Shown piece after piece: positions 8,406 to 16,882 of a DNA stretch of 41,165 bases (positions are counted from its first letter, which is position 1; the number at the start of each line of letters is the position of its first letter). This DNA comes from a bacterium. Its GTDB lineage: Bacteria > UBP6 > JAFGXH01. Position numbers and translations under genes: made by a program. The DNA is taken from NCBI GenBank assembly GCA_027064085.1, contig JAMOQH010000104.1, positions 1 through 41,165 of the forward strand, given 5' to 3'. The notes below the pieces were generated by a model, which ran no database searches, was not told the origin of the DNA, and saw nothing but the letters and a program-made list of their open reading frames with translations.

Positions 8406-8433
8406 TTTTATCATATTTTAAGATAGGTGTCAA
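8406..8433 (-). promoter_or_regulatory. Possible promoter of the small-ORF/membrane operon
   Basis: A perfect TTGACA on the minus strand (8428-8433) is followed at 16 bases by ATAAAA (8406-8411). The -10 is weak. If used, transcription would start near 8398, which favours the ATG at 8378 over that at 8414. Confidence 0.35.
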
Positions 8434-8546
8434 ATATAAAAAAACTTTGTTTTTGATGTTACCACTTTTATAAGACTACGGGTATTTAAAACGCTTAAGA
8501 GAAAGATTTGTAAAAAAGAATTTAAAACAAGGTAAGTTTTAACATA

Positions 8547-9605
8547 TTAATTATCTTTAATATTTAACTCTTTTTTTAAATCTTTGATTTTTTCTACAGG
8601 TAAATCTGTTATCCTTGAAATAAAAGCGATATCAACGCCTTCATTTAACATTTTAATTGCTGTTTCTATTTTACCTTCTATTTTACCCTTTTCTATTCCT
8701 TTTTCTATTCCTTTTTCTATTCCTTTTTCTATTCCTTTCTCTATTCCTTTCTCTATTCCTTTCTCTATTCCTTTCTCTATTCCTTTCTCTATTCCTTTTT
8801 TTTCTCCTCTTTCTTCAATTTCATTAATCAATCTCATCATTCCACCCATTTTATCCTCCTTATTTAAAGTTTTTAGAGCTTCTTTAATATCTATTCTATC
8901 ACTTGATATTAATTTAACAAATTTATTGATTTTATCAAGCATTATTAATTCTTTTTCTTTGTCATAACCTGATAATATCTGCTTTATTTTTAATACTATT
9001 TCATCTAAATCTTCTTGATTAATTTCTTTATTATCAGTTGCTAAAATATTACTTAATAAATTATCTATCATTTTTAAGTCTTTTAAACTCTTTTCATTTA
9101 ACATTATTTTATAGATATCAAATTTAGCTATATAATTTATTGCATTATTAAATGGTTGTTCTATTAATTTAGTTAAATCAAATTCAAAATTCCACTTAGT
9201 TTCTCCTATATAAAATAATATAGGCAAAATAAATGGTAATTTTTTATCTTTATCATTCTTATTTCTATTTTTTAATATATCAATATGTAATAAACTATCA
9301 TAAATCAAAAATCTAAAAGGCATTTTTCTATCGGGTATTGATTGAAATTCTATGTGAATATAAAAATAAATTTTATTAGCTTTAAGTTTAACGCTCCAAA
9401 GTAAATCTTTCCTAAATTCTTTTAAGTCTTCTGATAAAAAATCTGTTTTTTCCTTTTTTAATGTTCTAAAATCTATATTTCTAACCCAATCTTCATCTAT
9501 AAAACCAGTTATTAATTGTTTCATTAATGTTTTATTATCTAAAAGCTCTTTTAAGATTTTATCATAACGGTTCTCTATTTTATTTTTATCCTTATTTTCT
9601 ACCAT
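8547..9605 (-). CDS. Rpn-family PD-(D/E)XK nuclease with KGIE repeats
   Basis: A 352-residue member of the Rpn (RpnA-E, transposase_31/PD-(D/E)XK) family, RecA-independent recombination-promoting DNases. The nuclease core shows D67 (RKDLLW) and the E86-x-Q88 signature (HIEFQS), followed by the family stretch LPFILPILFYIG (123-134). The C-terminal part holds nine tandem KGIE tetrapeptides, likely a long charged helix. It ends in a short segment (EGVDIAFISRITDLPVEKI) typical of Rpn proteins. GGAGG precedes the ATG and a good promoter lies at 9622-9650. These genes often occur as expanded paralogue families in AT-rich genomes. No transposon ends are seen around it. Confidence 0.88.
   Translation of the reverse strand: MVENKDKNKIENRYDKILKELLDNKTLMKQLITGFIDEDWVRNIDFRTLKKEKTDFLSEDLKEFRKDLLWSVKLKANKIYFYIHIEFQSIPDRKMPFRFLIYDSLLHIDILKNRNKNDKDKKLPFILPILFYIGETKWNFEFDLTKLIEQPFNNAINYIAKFDIYKIMLNEKSLKDLKMIDNLLSNILATDNKEINQEDLDEIVLKIKQILSGYDKEKELIMLDKINKFVKLISSDRIDIKEALKTLNKEDKMGGMMRLINEIEERGEKKGIEKGIEKGIEKGIEKGIEKGIEKGIEKGIEKGIEKGKIEGKIETAIKMLNEGVDIAFISRITDLPVEKIKDLKKELNIKDN
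8689..8800 (-). repeat. 12-bp coding minisatellite (nine units, KGIE)
   Basis: CTATTCC recurs every 12 bases from 8693 to 8795, nine times, giving nine KGIE tetrapeptides in the Rpn protein. The units come in two blocks: the end nearer 8690 has TTTTT before CTATTCC, and the end nearer 8800 has TTTCT. They differ by one silent Glu codon change (GAA/GAG). This pattern implies recent expansion by slippage or unequal exchange. Confidence 0.95.
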
Positions 9606-9621
9606 TAAACCCTCCTATTTT

Positions 9622-9650
9622 AGTATAACTTCTTTTATTTAAATGTGCAA
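9622..9650 (-). promoter_or_regulatory. Promoter of the Rpn-like gene
   Basis: On the minus strand TTGCAC (9645-9650), a 17-base spacer and TATACT (9622-9627), ending 16 bases before the start codon. It is one of several TTGC-type -35 elements in the window. Confidence 0.5.
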
Positions 9651-9777
9651 GTGAGGAAGATTTTAAATTTATAATACATATAATATGAAATCTTCGTGAA
9701 ATTGTAAAAAGAGTAACATCGTAAAAGATAAAATAATAAAGAAACAAATTACGAATCATAGATGCCATATCATAAAT

Positions 9778-12006
9778 CTAGAAATTTCCTTTTATACCTA
9801 TAGATGGAAAAAACGGAACTGCTTCAACAATTTTAAAATTTGTGTAGTTATGATTGTATATCTTTCCTTCTTCATTTTTGTAGTTTGTGATATTTTGTAT
9901 ATCAAGATATAAGGATAATTTCCAGCATTCAAAAACAAAATTTTTATTAATTTTAAAATCAAGCTGAAAGAAGTTTTTGAGCCTTTCTGAATTTTTATTT
10001 GCATAAATGGGAATATATTTATTTTTGTCACTATCAAAAACAGAACCTGTTACAGGAGTATATGGATTTCCGGTATTGTATCTTAGTGATATTGATACAT
10101 TTATGTTGCTAAAAAGTTTATACATTGCCACAATATTTAAAATATGAGTTTGGTCATAATCAAATAAATTCCAGTCATCTTTATCGGATTTTCTGTAAAT
10201 AGCTCTCATTAAAGTATATGATATCCAACCTGAAAAACGCTTCTTAAATGGATATTTAATTAAAAACTCTGCACCATAAGCTTTTCCTTGTCCATCATTG
10301 CTGTAGTTGTGGTCTTCTGGGAGTGCCCTTACTACAAGGTTTTTTTGGTCATTATAAAATAAATCCAGAGTAGTTAGAAAAACGTTATTTTCATATTTTA
10401 TACCTGTTAGATATTGTATTGAGTACTGATTATTTAAATTAGGATTTCCAAAGTTTTTATCAACCTGATATTCAAATGGAGGTTGATGAAAAATGCCAAC
10501 TCCTAATTTTATCAAAAAGTCTTTTGTGATTTTATAAAAACTGTTAAGTCTTGGGTCAATGTAAAATGAATTATTATATGAGAGGTATTCACCTCTTACC
10601 CCCAAAGACATACCAAAGGAGTGAAAATATAAAGATAAATCACTATAAAGAGCTGATAGATAGTAATCCCTTGTCATGAAGTAATTTGTTGTATTGTAAT
10701 CTCCCATTGTTGATTCAGCAGGATAGTTTTTGGCTATTGAAACAGGAACTTCGGCATAATAATACAATCTGCTTGCCCAGTTTTCTGTACCAATGGTTAA
10801 TTTAATGTTTTTAGATACTTTGATGTTTAAATCCTCTTTCATAATTGCCAAATAGGGCGTGTTTCTGACTTTTACAAATTCCCCAATTTTAAATGAATTA
10901 TCACTATATTGAAATGAAAGTGAAAAATTCGATTTAATTTTTTTATTTATTTTCAAATACCAGTCAAATATATTAACAATTAAAAAGGACTTAGCTGAAT
11001 AATCATCGTAGTTAAGTAGTTTTGAACTGTTTTCACTTAAAAATTTGTAAGTGTCATTTGAGCCGAAATGAGTAAAGGATATTTTATTTTTTCTACTAAA
11101 AGCATAATTATATCTTAATTGCCAATCATAATAAATGGGAAACCTTCGTGATATATCATTATTTTGGAAGATTAAAGGAAAAGTTTTATCTATAAGGCTT
11201 TTTCTAAATGTAATGGCAAAACCTGATTTGTTATTTATAGGATATTCAATTAAAGTTGATATTTCTGTCATATTTATATCAAGATATCCATGGGTATTTT
11301 TACTGTTTTTTAGTGTATTTGCATCTCTTATATTAACATTTACAACTCCGCCTATTGCTTTCCCATATTTTATGGGGTAGTTTCCAGGGTAAAAATCTAT
11401 GTTTTCTATTAGCTCTGAGTTAAAGATAGGAGTTATTCCTGCAAAGTGATATAAAATTGGTATATAGTGTCCATTTATAAAAATTCTACTGTTTGTACTT
11501 CCCGTTCCTCTTATTACTATTCCATCAGAGTTAAGGGTATTATTTCTTGATACTCCAGGGAGTTTTTCTAGTAATTTGACAAAATTATGTTTTGTTCCTG
11601 CCACATTGGTCAGTTCTTCTTTGGTAATATTCCGTTTGTTAATATCGTTTTTGTCTTTTTTCTTTTTTATATTTAAATTGTATTCGCTAACATTGCTCTT
11701 TTTTAAGAATATTGTTTTTTTTATATCTTGATTTTCTTTTAGCTCTATTTCAAATTCTTTGTTTTCATATCCGCTGATTTCACTTATTATTAAAATATAT
11801 TTTTGTGCTTTTAAATCATTAAATACAAAAGAGCCATTTTCTTTTGTATATTCTTCAAGTTCTTCATTCTGGGATTGTGAAATTAATTTAACGGAAGCAT
11901 AGGCAATGGGTTCTCGGTTTCCTGATTGAAGTAAAGTTCCTTTTATTGAGTTTGAAAATAAAGGGATAACTATAAATAAAAATAAAAGATATATAAAAAA
12001 TTTCAA
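9778..12006 (-). CDS. TonB-dependent receptor with N-terminal carboxypeptidase-like domain
   Basis: A 742-residue outer-membrane protein. A signal peptide (1-19, hydrophobic 4-16) precedes a carboxypeptidase-regulatory-like beta domain (about 20-105, GTLLQSGNREPIAYASV), a linker rich in Lys, a plug domain (about 125-230; LPGV, IRGTGSTNSRIFINGH, YGKAIGGVVNV) and a beta-barrel ending in a terminal Phe. It should import a substrate using TonB energy; none can be named. The start codon is TTG, with AAGGAG seven bases upstream and the signal peptide beginning directly after it. The gene follows a lipoprotein gene by 11 bases, in the same operon. The barrel (about 500 residues) is somewhat short for a siderophore receptor. 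Confidence 0.88.
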   Translation of the reverse strand: MKFFIYLLFLFIVIPLFSNSIKGTLLQSGNREPIAYASVKLISQSQNEELEEYTKENGSFVFNDLKAQKYILIISEISGYENKEFEIELKENQDIKKTIFLKKSNVSEYNLNIKKKKDKNDINKRNITKEELTNVAGTKHNFVKLLEKLPGVSRNNTLNSDGIVIRGTGSTNSRIFINGHYIPILYHFAGITPIFNSELIENIDFYPGNYPIKYGKAIGGVVNVNIRDANTLKNSKNTHGYLDINMTEISTLIEYPINNKSGFAITFRKSLIDKTFPLIFQNNDISRRFPIYYDWQLRYNYAFSRKNKISFTHFGSNDTYKFLSENSSKLLNYDDYSAKSFLIVNIFDWYLKINKKIKSNFSLSFQYSDNSFKIGEFVKVRNTPYLAIMKEDLNIKVSKNIKLTIGTENWASRLYYYAEVPVSIAKNYPAESTMGDYNTTNYFMTRDYYLSALYSDLSLYFHSFGMSLGVRGEYLSYNNSFYIDPRLNSFYKITKDFLIKLGVGIFHQPPFEYQVDKNFGNPNLNNQYSIQYLTGIKYENNVFLTTLDLFYNDQKNLVVRALPEDHNYSNDGQGKAYGAEFLIKYPFKKRFSGWISYTLMRAIYRKSDKDDWNLFDYDQTHILNIVAMYKLFSNINVSISLRYNTGNPYTPVTGSVFDSDKNKYIPIYANKNSERLKNFFQLDFKINKNFVFECWKLSLYLDIQNITNYKNEEGKIYNHNYTNFKIVEAVPFFPSIGIKGNF

Positions 12007-12017
12007 AGTAACTCCTT

Positions 12018-12899
12018 TTAGTCAATATTTATAACTTTCCAAGTTATTCCACCTCGTAAATTTGTTGCAACAATATAAAGTTGCTTACCAGAAATATTTT
12101 TAAAATTATTATCAGGTATTAAATTTACATTTTCAATATCGTTATTACTGTAAAACTGAACTGTTTCATATCTTGAAAATTTTCCGAAATTAGTTTTCCA
12201 TGAAATTTTCATAAATTCCTTGTCTCCGATTGAACCATAGAAGGAGTTTTCATCTAAAACAGCCCTTAAAGAATGCTCTGGTTTATCAGAGAGAGTTAAA
12301 TTATTATTTTGACCTATATTTTTTCCATCAACAAAAATATCTTTAATAACAGGATTAGTGTTTGAAATACTATATTCATCTGATATAATTCTTATTCTTT
12401 TAAAACTGATTTTAAATACGGAATTTTTTCCAAAAAGAGTTTCTTTGCTTATATTTTTTAGCTCATTTTTGCACTTATCAAGTTTTGCTTCACAAATGCC
12501 TCCGATCACATAAATATATTTTGCTTTTAAATTATAGTTTTCAAGACTTGTTTTATTTATCTTAAAACTGAAAGTATCTATATTGCTAGAAATTATTTCA
12601 ATATACTTATTGATATCGGAGCTCATACAGGCGATTAATCCTGTTTCTGTTTCGCCATGATTTTGAGGGTCACATAGTAGCCATATTTTATGATATTCTT
12701 TACTATAATTTATAGGTTCTGCAACTAACATTTTGGTTTTGATTAGTTGATTTACATAAGCATCTGGTTTATCTGCCTGTATTCCAAGTATTTCAAGGCT
12801 TTTTATTTGTGTAATGTCGTTGAATGTTTCGTATTCAGAGCAATTTAGTATTATAAATGACATTGTTACGAGAATTAATAAATTAAGAATTATTTTCAT
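12018..12899 (-). CDS. Lipoprotein co-transcribed with the TonB-dependent receptor
   Basis: A 293-residue lipoprotein with a hydrophobic signal segment (4-16) and a lipobox ending at C20 (FIILNC). The mature start (about 33-50, SLEILGIQADKP) resembles the opening of deltaproteobacterial receptor-linked lipoproteins of the type LAIRAEPPEV. That resemblance is from memory, not a search. AAGGAG precedes the ATG, a near-perfect promoter lies at 12941-12969, and the receptor begins 11 bases after the stop. It probably sits on the outer membrane and assists the receptor. No SusD-like signature is visible. Confidence 0.75.
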   Translation of the reverse strand: MKIILNLLILVTMSFIILNCSEYETFNDITQIKSLEILGIQADKPDAYVNQLIKTKMLVAEPINYSKEYHKIWLLCDPQNHGETETGLIACMSSDINKYIEIISSNIDTFSFKINKTSLENYNLKAKYIYVIGGICEAKLDKCKNELKNISKETLFGKNSVFKISFKRIRIISDEYSISNTNPVIKDIFVDGKNIGQNNNLTLSDKPEHSLRAVLDENSFYGSIGDKEFMKISWKTNFGKFSRYETVQFYSNNDIENVNLIPDNNFKNISGKQLYIVATNLRGGITWKVINID

Positions 12900-12940
12900 T
12901 TTCTCCTTTATGTAATAAAAAATAAAATTTATTCCTGTCT

Positions 12941-12969
12941 TTTATAGTTTTTAATTTGATTTATGTCAA
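12941..12969 (-). promoter_or_regulatory. Promoter of the lipoprotein-receptor operon
   Basis: On the minus strand TTGACA (12964-12969), exactly 17 bases, then TATAAA (12941-12946). This is one of the best sigma70-type promoters in the window. No Fur-box-like palindrome was noticed around it. Confidence 0.7.
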
Positions 12970-13033
12970 TATTATTTTGATGAATATTTAGAGAAATAAT
13001 ATTATTACTTGGAATTAAAGTATTTTTTATTTT

Positions 13034-13618
13034 TTACATTTTTATTAGACATTGGCCATCAGTTTGAACATAGTTGTCATCACAAACACATGCAGTATTT
13101 GATGCTCTATGACTATTTTCTGGACAATCTGTTTGAGTACAGAAATCATGGACTTCTCTAAATCCCATATTGCAAGTACACTCCCCATTATTATCTTGCA
13201 TATTTGGAGCATAACAATTATCTGTTATGCAAACGATTTCTCCTCCAGGTTCTCCGTTATTATAGTATCCATCATTACAAACCCATTCCCCATTTGAGTC
13301 ACAATGAGTATTACTATCAGAGCCTTGGCCACAGTCAACATGTTCATTATGCTCAGAACAAACTAATGTTTCATTTCCTCCAACATATTCAATATTAGAA
13401 TCATAACCATTATCACAGATACATTGTGGAGCAGTTGAATTTACAATACAATGTTGGTTAGAATCACAAAAATGATTTAAACAAGTGTTCTCAACGCATT
13501 CATTACTATCTTCTGCTAAAACTTGACCCTCCGGACATGAAGTGACTGGGCCTGGTGCACAACCAAATGTAAAAAGAATTAATAATAATGTAAATAAGCT
13601 TAGATAAAATTTAGACAT
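13034..13618 (-). CDS. Cys-rich EGF-like lipoprotein
   Basis: A 194-residue lipoprotein. The signal peptide ends in the lipobox FTFGC with C20 as the lipidation site. The mature part has 20 further cysteines in EGF-like spacing (for example CLNHFCDSNQHC, CICDNGY, CVCDDNY). These should form disulphide-bonded modules in the periplasm or on the cell surface. The last modules (CNMGF, CVCDDNY) resemble those at the start of the giant lipoprotein at 37965. A promoter lies at 13646-13674, and CCTCC on the plus strand gives a GGAGG site before the ATG. The gene seems monocistronic. Adhesion or binding is a plausible role but is not shown. Confidence 0.8.
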   Translation of the reverse strand: MSKFYLSLFTLLLILFTFGCAPGPVTSCPEGQVLAEDSNECVENTCLNHFCDSNQHCIVNSTAPQCICDNGYDSNIEYVGGNETLVCSEHNEHVDCGQGSDSNTHCDSNGEWVCNDGYYNNGEPGGEIVCITDNCYAPNMQDNNGECTCNMGFREVHDFCTQTDCPENSHRASNTACVCDDNYVQTDGQCLIKM

Positions 13619-13645
13619 TTAAACCTCCAATAAATGACACACTGC

Positions 13646-13674
13646 ATCATATCTCTTATTTAAATGAAAGTCAA
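13646..13674 (-). promoter_or_regulatory. Promoter of the EGF-like lipoprotein gene
   Basis: Minus-strand TTGACT (13669-13674), 17 bases, TATGAT (13646-13651), about 28 bases before the start codon. Confidence 0.65.
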
Positions 13675-13701
13675 GAGAAATAATTCCTTTGTAGGAATAG
13701 G

Positions 13702-13903
13702 GTGGTAAGTGTAAGAATCATGCCAAAAGAAGCTTTAAATCGTATTTGTATGCCTTGCCATGGTAGAAAGAATAGAAGACTTGAAAAGAAAATACTTAAG
13801 AATTTGTTTTTATCAAAATAAACTTGGTTGTAAATGGGGTAACCCTACTATTGGTATGGTCGCAGGTAATAAAGAAATTAATTGTAAAAATGTTAAAAAA
13901 TAA
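13702..13903 (+). pseudogene. Small CxxCH ORF, apparently frameshifted
   Basis: The 387-base gap between 13618 and 14006 holds a short ORF from GTG 13702 (or ATG 13720) to TAA 13821 (39 or 33 residues). It contains ICMPCHGRKNRR, which resembles the CxxCH...K tail of HNH-type nucleases or a small zinc knuckle. The next frame stays open across its end until TAA 13901-13903 and encodes more cysteines (ICFYQNKLGCKWGN, EINCKN). A single frameshift would join both into about 60-65 residues with five or six Cys. No good Shine-Dalgarno is seen, only a weak AGG run before the GTG. It may be a decayed gene or a chance pair of ORFs. Confidence 0.3.
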
Positions 13904-13953
13904 ACCAATAACCAAATAATATAAGCAAAAACTATACAAAAAATTAAATAAAC

Positions 13954-13982
13954 TTGCCAAAAGATGCTCTTTTTATTAATAT
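13954..13982 (+). promoter_or_regulatory. Promoter of the acyl-CoA carboxylase gene
   Basis: TTGCCA (13954-13959), a 17-base spacer, TAATAT (13977-13982), 23 bases before the ATG. Confidence 0.5.
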
Positions 13983-14005
13983 AGCTAAAACTTTTTAGGG
14001 GATAT

Positions 14006-15568
14006 ATGACAACTTTTGAAACAATTGAAGAAAAATATGAAAGATTAGAAAAGAAAAAAGAAGCCACTAAACTTGGTGGTGGACAAGCTAGAGTAGACAA
14101 AAGGCATTCGCAAAATCGTTTAACAGCAAGGGAAAGAGTTGATTTATTATTAGATGAAGGAACTTTTGTTGAACTTGATGCTTTTAGAGTTCATAGAACG
14201 ACTGAATTTGGAATGGGTGATAAAAAAATATACGGAGATGGTGTTGTTACAGGCTATGGAAAAATTGATGGCCGTCTTGTTTATCTGTTTAGTCAGGATT
14301 TTACTGTTTTTGGTGGTTCACTTGGTGAGGTTTTTGCTGAAAAAATCACAAAGGTAATGGACCTTGCTGCAAAGGTTGGGGCTCCTTTTATTGGTTTAAA
14401 TGACAGTGGTGGAGCGAGGATACAGGAAGGTGTTAAATCTTTAGGGGGGTATGCTGATATATTTTTAAGGAACACTCTTTATTCGGGAGTTATTCCTCAG
14501 ATATCTGCTGTGCTGGGACCATGCGCAGGTGGCGCCGTTTATTCTCCAGCTATAACAGATTTTATTTTTATGGTAAAAGATACTTCATATATGTTTATCA
14601 CTGGACCTGATGTTATAAAAACTGTTACCCATGAAGAAGTTACAAAGGAAGAGCTTGGTGGAGCGATGACTCATAATTCAAAATCAGGAGTTGCACATTT
14701 TGCAAGTGGAACAGAAGAAGATATGATGAATCAGATTAAAGAGCTGTTGAGTTTTATTCCTTCAAATAATAGAGACGACGCTCCTATTGTTCCAACAGAT
14801 GACCCAATTAACAGAGTAGAATCTTCTTTAAAGCAATTGATACCAATAAATCCAAATAAACCTTATGATATTAAAGAATTAATTAAAAAAGTTGCTGATG
14901 AAAATTATTTTTTTGAAGTACAAGAACATTATGCTAAAAATATGGTAATTGGGTATATTCGTTTAAATGGTAAAACTGTTGGAGTAGTTGCTAATCAGCC
15001 AATGGTTCTTGCTGGAGTTCTTGATATTAATGCTTCTGCAAAAGCTGCAAGGTTTGTAAGATTTTGTGATGCGTTCAATATTCCTCTTTTAACTCTTGTA
15101 GATGTTCCAGGATTTTTACCAGGAGTTTCTCAGGAATATGGTGGAATTATTAAGCATGGTGCAAAATTATTATATGCTTTTGCGGAAGCAACAGTTCCTA
15201 AAGTAACACTAATTACAAGAAAAGCTTATGGTGGAGCTTATGATGTGATGTCTTCTAAACACATAAGAGCTGATATTAACTATGCCTATCCAACGGCTGA
15301 AATTGCTGTAATGGGTGCAGAAGGGGCTGTTAATATTATTTATAGAAAAGAAATCGCAAATAGTGATGACCCCGAAAAATTAAGGGCTGAATTTACTGAA
15401 AAGTATAGAAGTGAGTTTGCAACACCATATAAGGCTGCTGAACTCGGCTATATTGATGAAATTATTCTTCCTGAATTTACAAGAGAAAAGTTAATTAATG
15501 CCTTTGAAATGCTAGAAAATAAAGTGCTAAAAAATCCATGGAAAAAACACGGAAATATACCTTTATAA
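14006..15568 (+). CDS. Acyl-CoA carboxylase, carboxyltransferase (beta) subunit
   Basis: A 520-residue carboxyltransferase of the PccB/MmdA family. It transfers carboxyl groups between biotin and an acyl-CoA, typically propionyl-CoA/methylmalonyl-CoA, in the cytosol. Both crotonase-fold halves are present. The first oxyanion-hole motif is GGARIQEG (135-142), followed by CAGGA (173-177). The second half has [21 protein letters not shown] and [18 protein letters not shown] precedes the ATG. No biotin carboxylase, biotin carrier or decarboxylase membrane subunit is adjacent, so partners must be encoded elsewhere. Sequence alone cannot separate a carboxylase (PccB) from a methylmalonyl-CoA decarboxylase alpha subunit (MmdA). 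The 3' end overlaps the convergent YkvA-like gene by six bases. Confidence 0.92.
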   Translation: MTTFETIEEKYERLEKKKEATKLGGGQARVDKRHSQNRLTARERVDLLLDEGTFVELDAFRVHRTTEFGMGDKKIYGDGVVTGYGKIDGRLVYLFSQDFTVFGGSLGEVFAEKITKVMDLAAKVGAPFIGLNDSGGARIQEGVKSLGGYADIFLRNTLYSGVIPQISAVLGPCAGGAVYSPAITDFIFMVKDTSYMFITGPDVIKTVTHEEVTKEELGGAMTHNSKSGVAHFASGTEEDMMNQIKELLSFIPSNNRDDAPIVPTDDPINRVESSLKQLIPINPNKPYDIKELIKKVADENYFFEVQEHYAKNMVIGYIRLNGKTVGVVANQPMVLAGVLDINASAKAARFVRFCDAFNIPLLTLVDVPGFLPGVSQEYGGIIKHGAKLLYAFAEATVPKVTLITRKAYGGAYDVMSSKHIRADINYAYPTAEIAVMGAEGAVNIIYRKEIANSDDPEKLRAEFTEKYRSEFATPYKAAELGYIDEIILPEFTREKLINAFEMLENKVLKNPWKKHGNIPL

Positions 15569-15973
15569 ATTATCACTTTTCCATTCTTTATATTCATCAA
15601 AATCTTTTTTTACCATATTTAGTGCAATTTTTATTACAGTTAAGTCATCTAGATAACCTACTATGGGTATAAAGTCAGGAATTAAGTCAAGCGGAGCTAG
15701 GAAATAAATAATTGCCCCTGCAATGGTGGCTATTGTTTTCCAATTTACTTTTTTATAATCACCTTTTATATAATCTGTAATCATGTAAATCATCATTTTT
15801 ATATCTTCCCAAGTATCCTTTAATAGCTTGGGGATTTTACTTTCTAACTCTTTAATTTTTATTAAGCCATCCTTGGAAGCTTCAATAACATCACCTTGGT
15901 TAATTTCCTTAATTGTGTTTTCAAATTGCTTTTTTGCTTCTTTTTTTTGTTTTTCAGATAGTTTAGTAACCAT
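15563..15973 (-). CDS. YkvA/DUF1232 family membrane protein
   Basis: A 136-residue protein with an N-terminal charged helical region (about 1-75, likely coiled coil) and the DUF1232 signature [25 protein letters not shown] in its membrane-proximal half (described at about residues 87-111). The family function is unknown. The ATG at 15973 is chosen because AGAGG lies five bases upstream; a GTG two codons earlier sits directly on that site. The gene is single and converges on the carboxylase gene with a six-base overlap of coding regions. Confidence 0.85.
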   Translation of the reverse strand: MVTKLSEKQKKEAKKQFENTIKEINQGDVIEASKDGLIKIKELESKIPKLLKDTWEDIKMMIYMITDYIKGDYKKVNWKTIATIAGAIIYFLAPLDLIPDFIPIVGYLDDLTVIKIALNMVKKDFDEYKEWKSDNL

Positions 15974-16097
15974 AAGCACCTCTTAAAGTATTAAAACAAT
16001 TTATTAATGTACATATATCACAAAAAGTAAATAGTTAAAAGTTTTTAGGTATTTTTTTAAAAAAATTATAAAAAAATTATTTTTAAGAAATACTAAC

Positions 16098-16127
16098 TTG
16101 ACTTTTTAGAAAGTTTGTGGCAATATT
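16098..16127 (+). promoter_or_regulatory. Promoter of the rpmH-rnpA-yidD-yidC operon
   Basis: TTGACT (16098-16103) and AATATT (16122-16127) are 18 bases apart, 29 bases before rpmH. The -10 is moderate. No DnaA-box cluster or dnaA gene is seen nearby, although rpmH and dnaA are often neighbours. Confidence 0.5.
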
Positions 16128-16156
16128 ACGGCCTTAAGATGGTTTTGGAGGATAAA

Positions 16157-16306
16157 ATGAAAAGGACATTTCAACCAAGTAATAGAAAAAGAAGTAGAAA
16201 GCACGGTTTTATGAAAAGAAATAGTACCGCATCAGGTAGAGCAATTCTTAAAGCTAGAAGAAGAAAAGGAAGAAAACAACTTGCTTCAACAACATACAAA
16301 AAATAA
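16157..16306 (+). CDS. rpmH: 50S ribosomal protein L34
   Basis: A 49-residue basic protein starting [18 protein letters not shown] and containing [20 protein letters not shown], the classic L34 pattern. It binds 23S rRNA in the large subunit. The ATG at 16157 has GGAGGA five bases upstream; an in-frame ATG at 16115 would add a non-L34 N-terminus and is rejected. The 3' end overlaps the likely rnpA start by 26 bases. Confidence 0.97.
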   Translation: MKRTFQPSNRKRSRKHGFMKRNSTASGRAILKARRRKGRKQLASTTYKK

Positions 16307-16634
16307 TTATCCTAAATCTTTAAGGCTACTTAAAAGACGAGAGTTTTTAAAGACACAAAGGGGTAAATCATTTAATCATAATAGTATGATTTTAGCTATA
16401 GATAAAAATAACTTAGATATTTTTAAGTTTGGTATTGTTGTATCAAAAAAAGTTGGCAATGCTGTTGTTAGAAATTACTATAAAAGAATTTTTAGAGTTT
16501 TTTTTAGAACGAATAAACCTATTTTTGAAAATGGATATAATTATGTTTTTATTTTGAGAAATCAAGTTAAAAACTATTCTTTTAAAGAATTAGAAGAAAT
16601 TTTTATATCACTTGTTTCTAGCATAAAAGAATGA
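16281..16634 (+). CDS. rnpA: Ribonuclease P protein component
   Basis: A 117-residue protein subunit of RNase P, which helps the catalytic RNA mature tRNA 5' ends. The diagnostic region is [20 protein letters not shown] (about 49-68) followed by RIFRVFFR, the RNR motif. The N-terminal [14 protein letters not shown] aligns with the usual LRLLKxxxF start region. The only standard start codon in frame before this is TTG at 16281, inside rpmH, with AAGGA ten bases upstream. The gene thus overlaps rpmH by 26 bases in another frame. Its stop overlaps the yidD ATG. No ATG occurs before residue 36. Confidence 0.93.
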   Translation: MLQQHTKNNYPKSLRLLKRREFLKTQRGKSFNHNSMILAIDKNNLDIFKFGIVVSKKVGNAVVRNYYKRIFRVFFRTNKPIFENGYNYVFILRNQVKNYSFKELEEIFISLVSSIKE

Positions 16635-16882
16635 AGAAATTATTAATAAGGTTTATTAAATTCTATCAAAGATATATCTCGGCGAATAGACCACCAACTT
16701 GTAAGTATTATCCAACATGTTCTGCTTATAGTATTGAAGCAATAGAGGAACATGGCCCTTTTAAAGGCGTTGTTATGTCAACTTGGCGAATATTAAGGTG
16801 TAATCCATTTTCAAAAGGTGGATATGACCCTGTTCCTAATCACAAAAATCATAAAATTAATAAGGTAGAAAATGGAAAATGA
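16631..16882 (+). CDS. yidD: Membrane protein insertion efficiency factor YidD
   Basis: An 83-residue YidD protein with the family core [32 protein letters not shown], and [17 protein letters not shown]. It is a peripheral inner-membrane protein with an amphipathic N-terminal helix that aids YidC/Sec insertion. The ATG overlaps the rnpA stop (ATGA), and its 3' end overlaps yidC by 11 bases. This is the standard rpmH-rnpA-yidD-yidC order. Confidence 0.96.
   Translation: MKKLLIRFIKFYQRYISANRPPTCKYYPTCSAYSIEAIEEHGPFKGVVMSTWRILRCNPFSKGGYDPVPNHKNHKINKVENGK

Noticed and set aside
8689-8800. CRISPR-like array
   Set aside because: The repeats are 12 bp, contiguous without spacers, and in frame with the Rpn protein.
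8584-8967. Plus-strand ORF of repeated PFSI units
   Set aside because: It is the exact opposite strand of the KGIE repeat in the Rpn gene, has no ribosome binding site, and its regularity comes from the 12-bp minisatellite.
13619-14005. 6S RNA, tmRNA or SRP RNA in the gap before the carboxylase gene
   Set aside because: No long paired stem or conserved RNA motif was found, and there is no T-run terminator.
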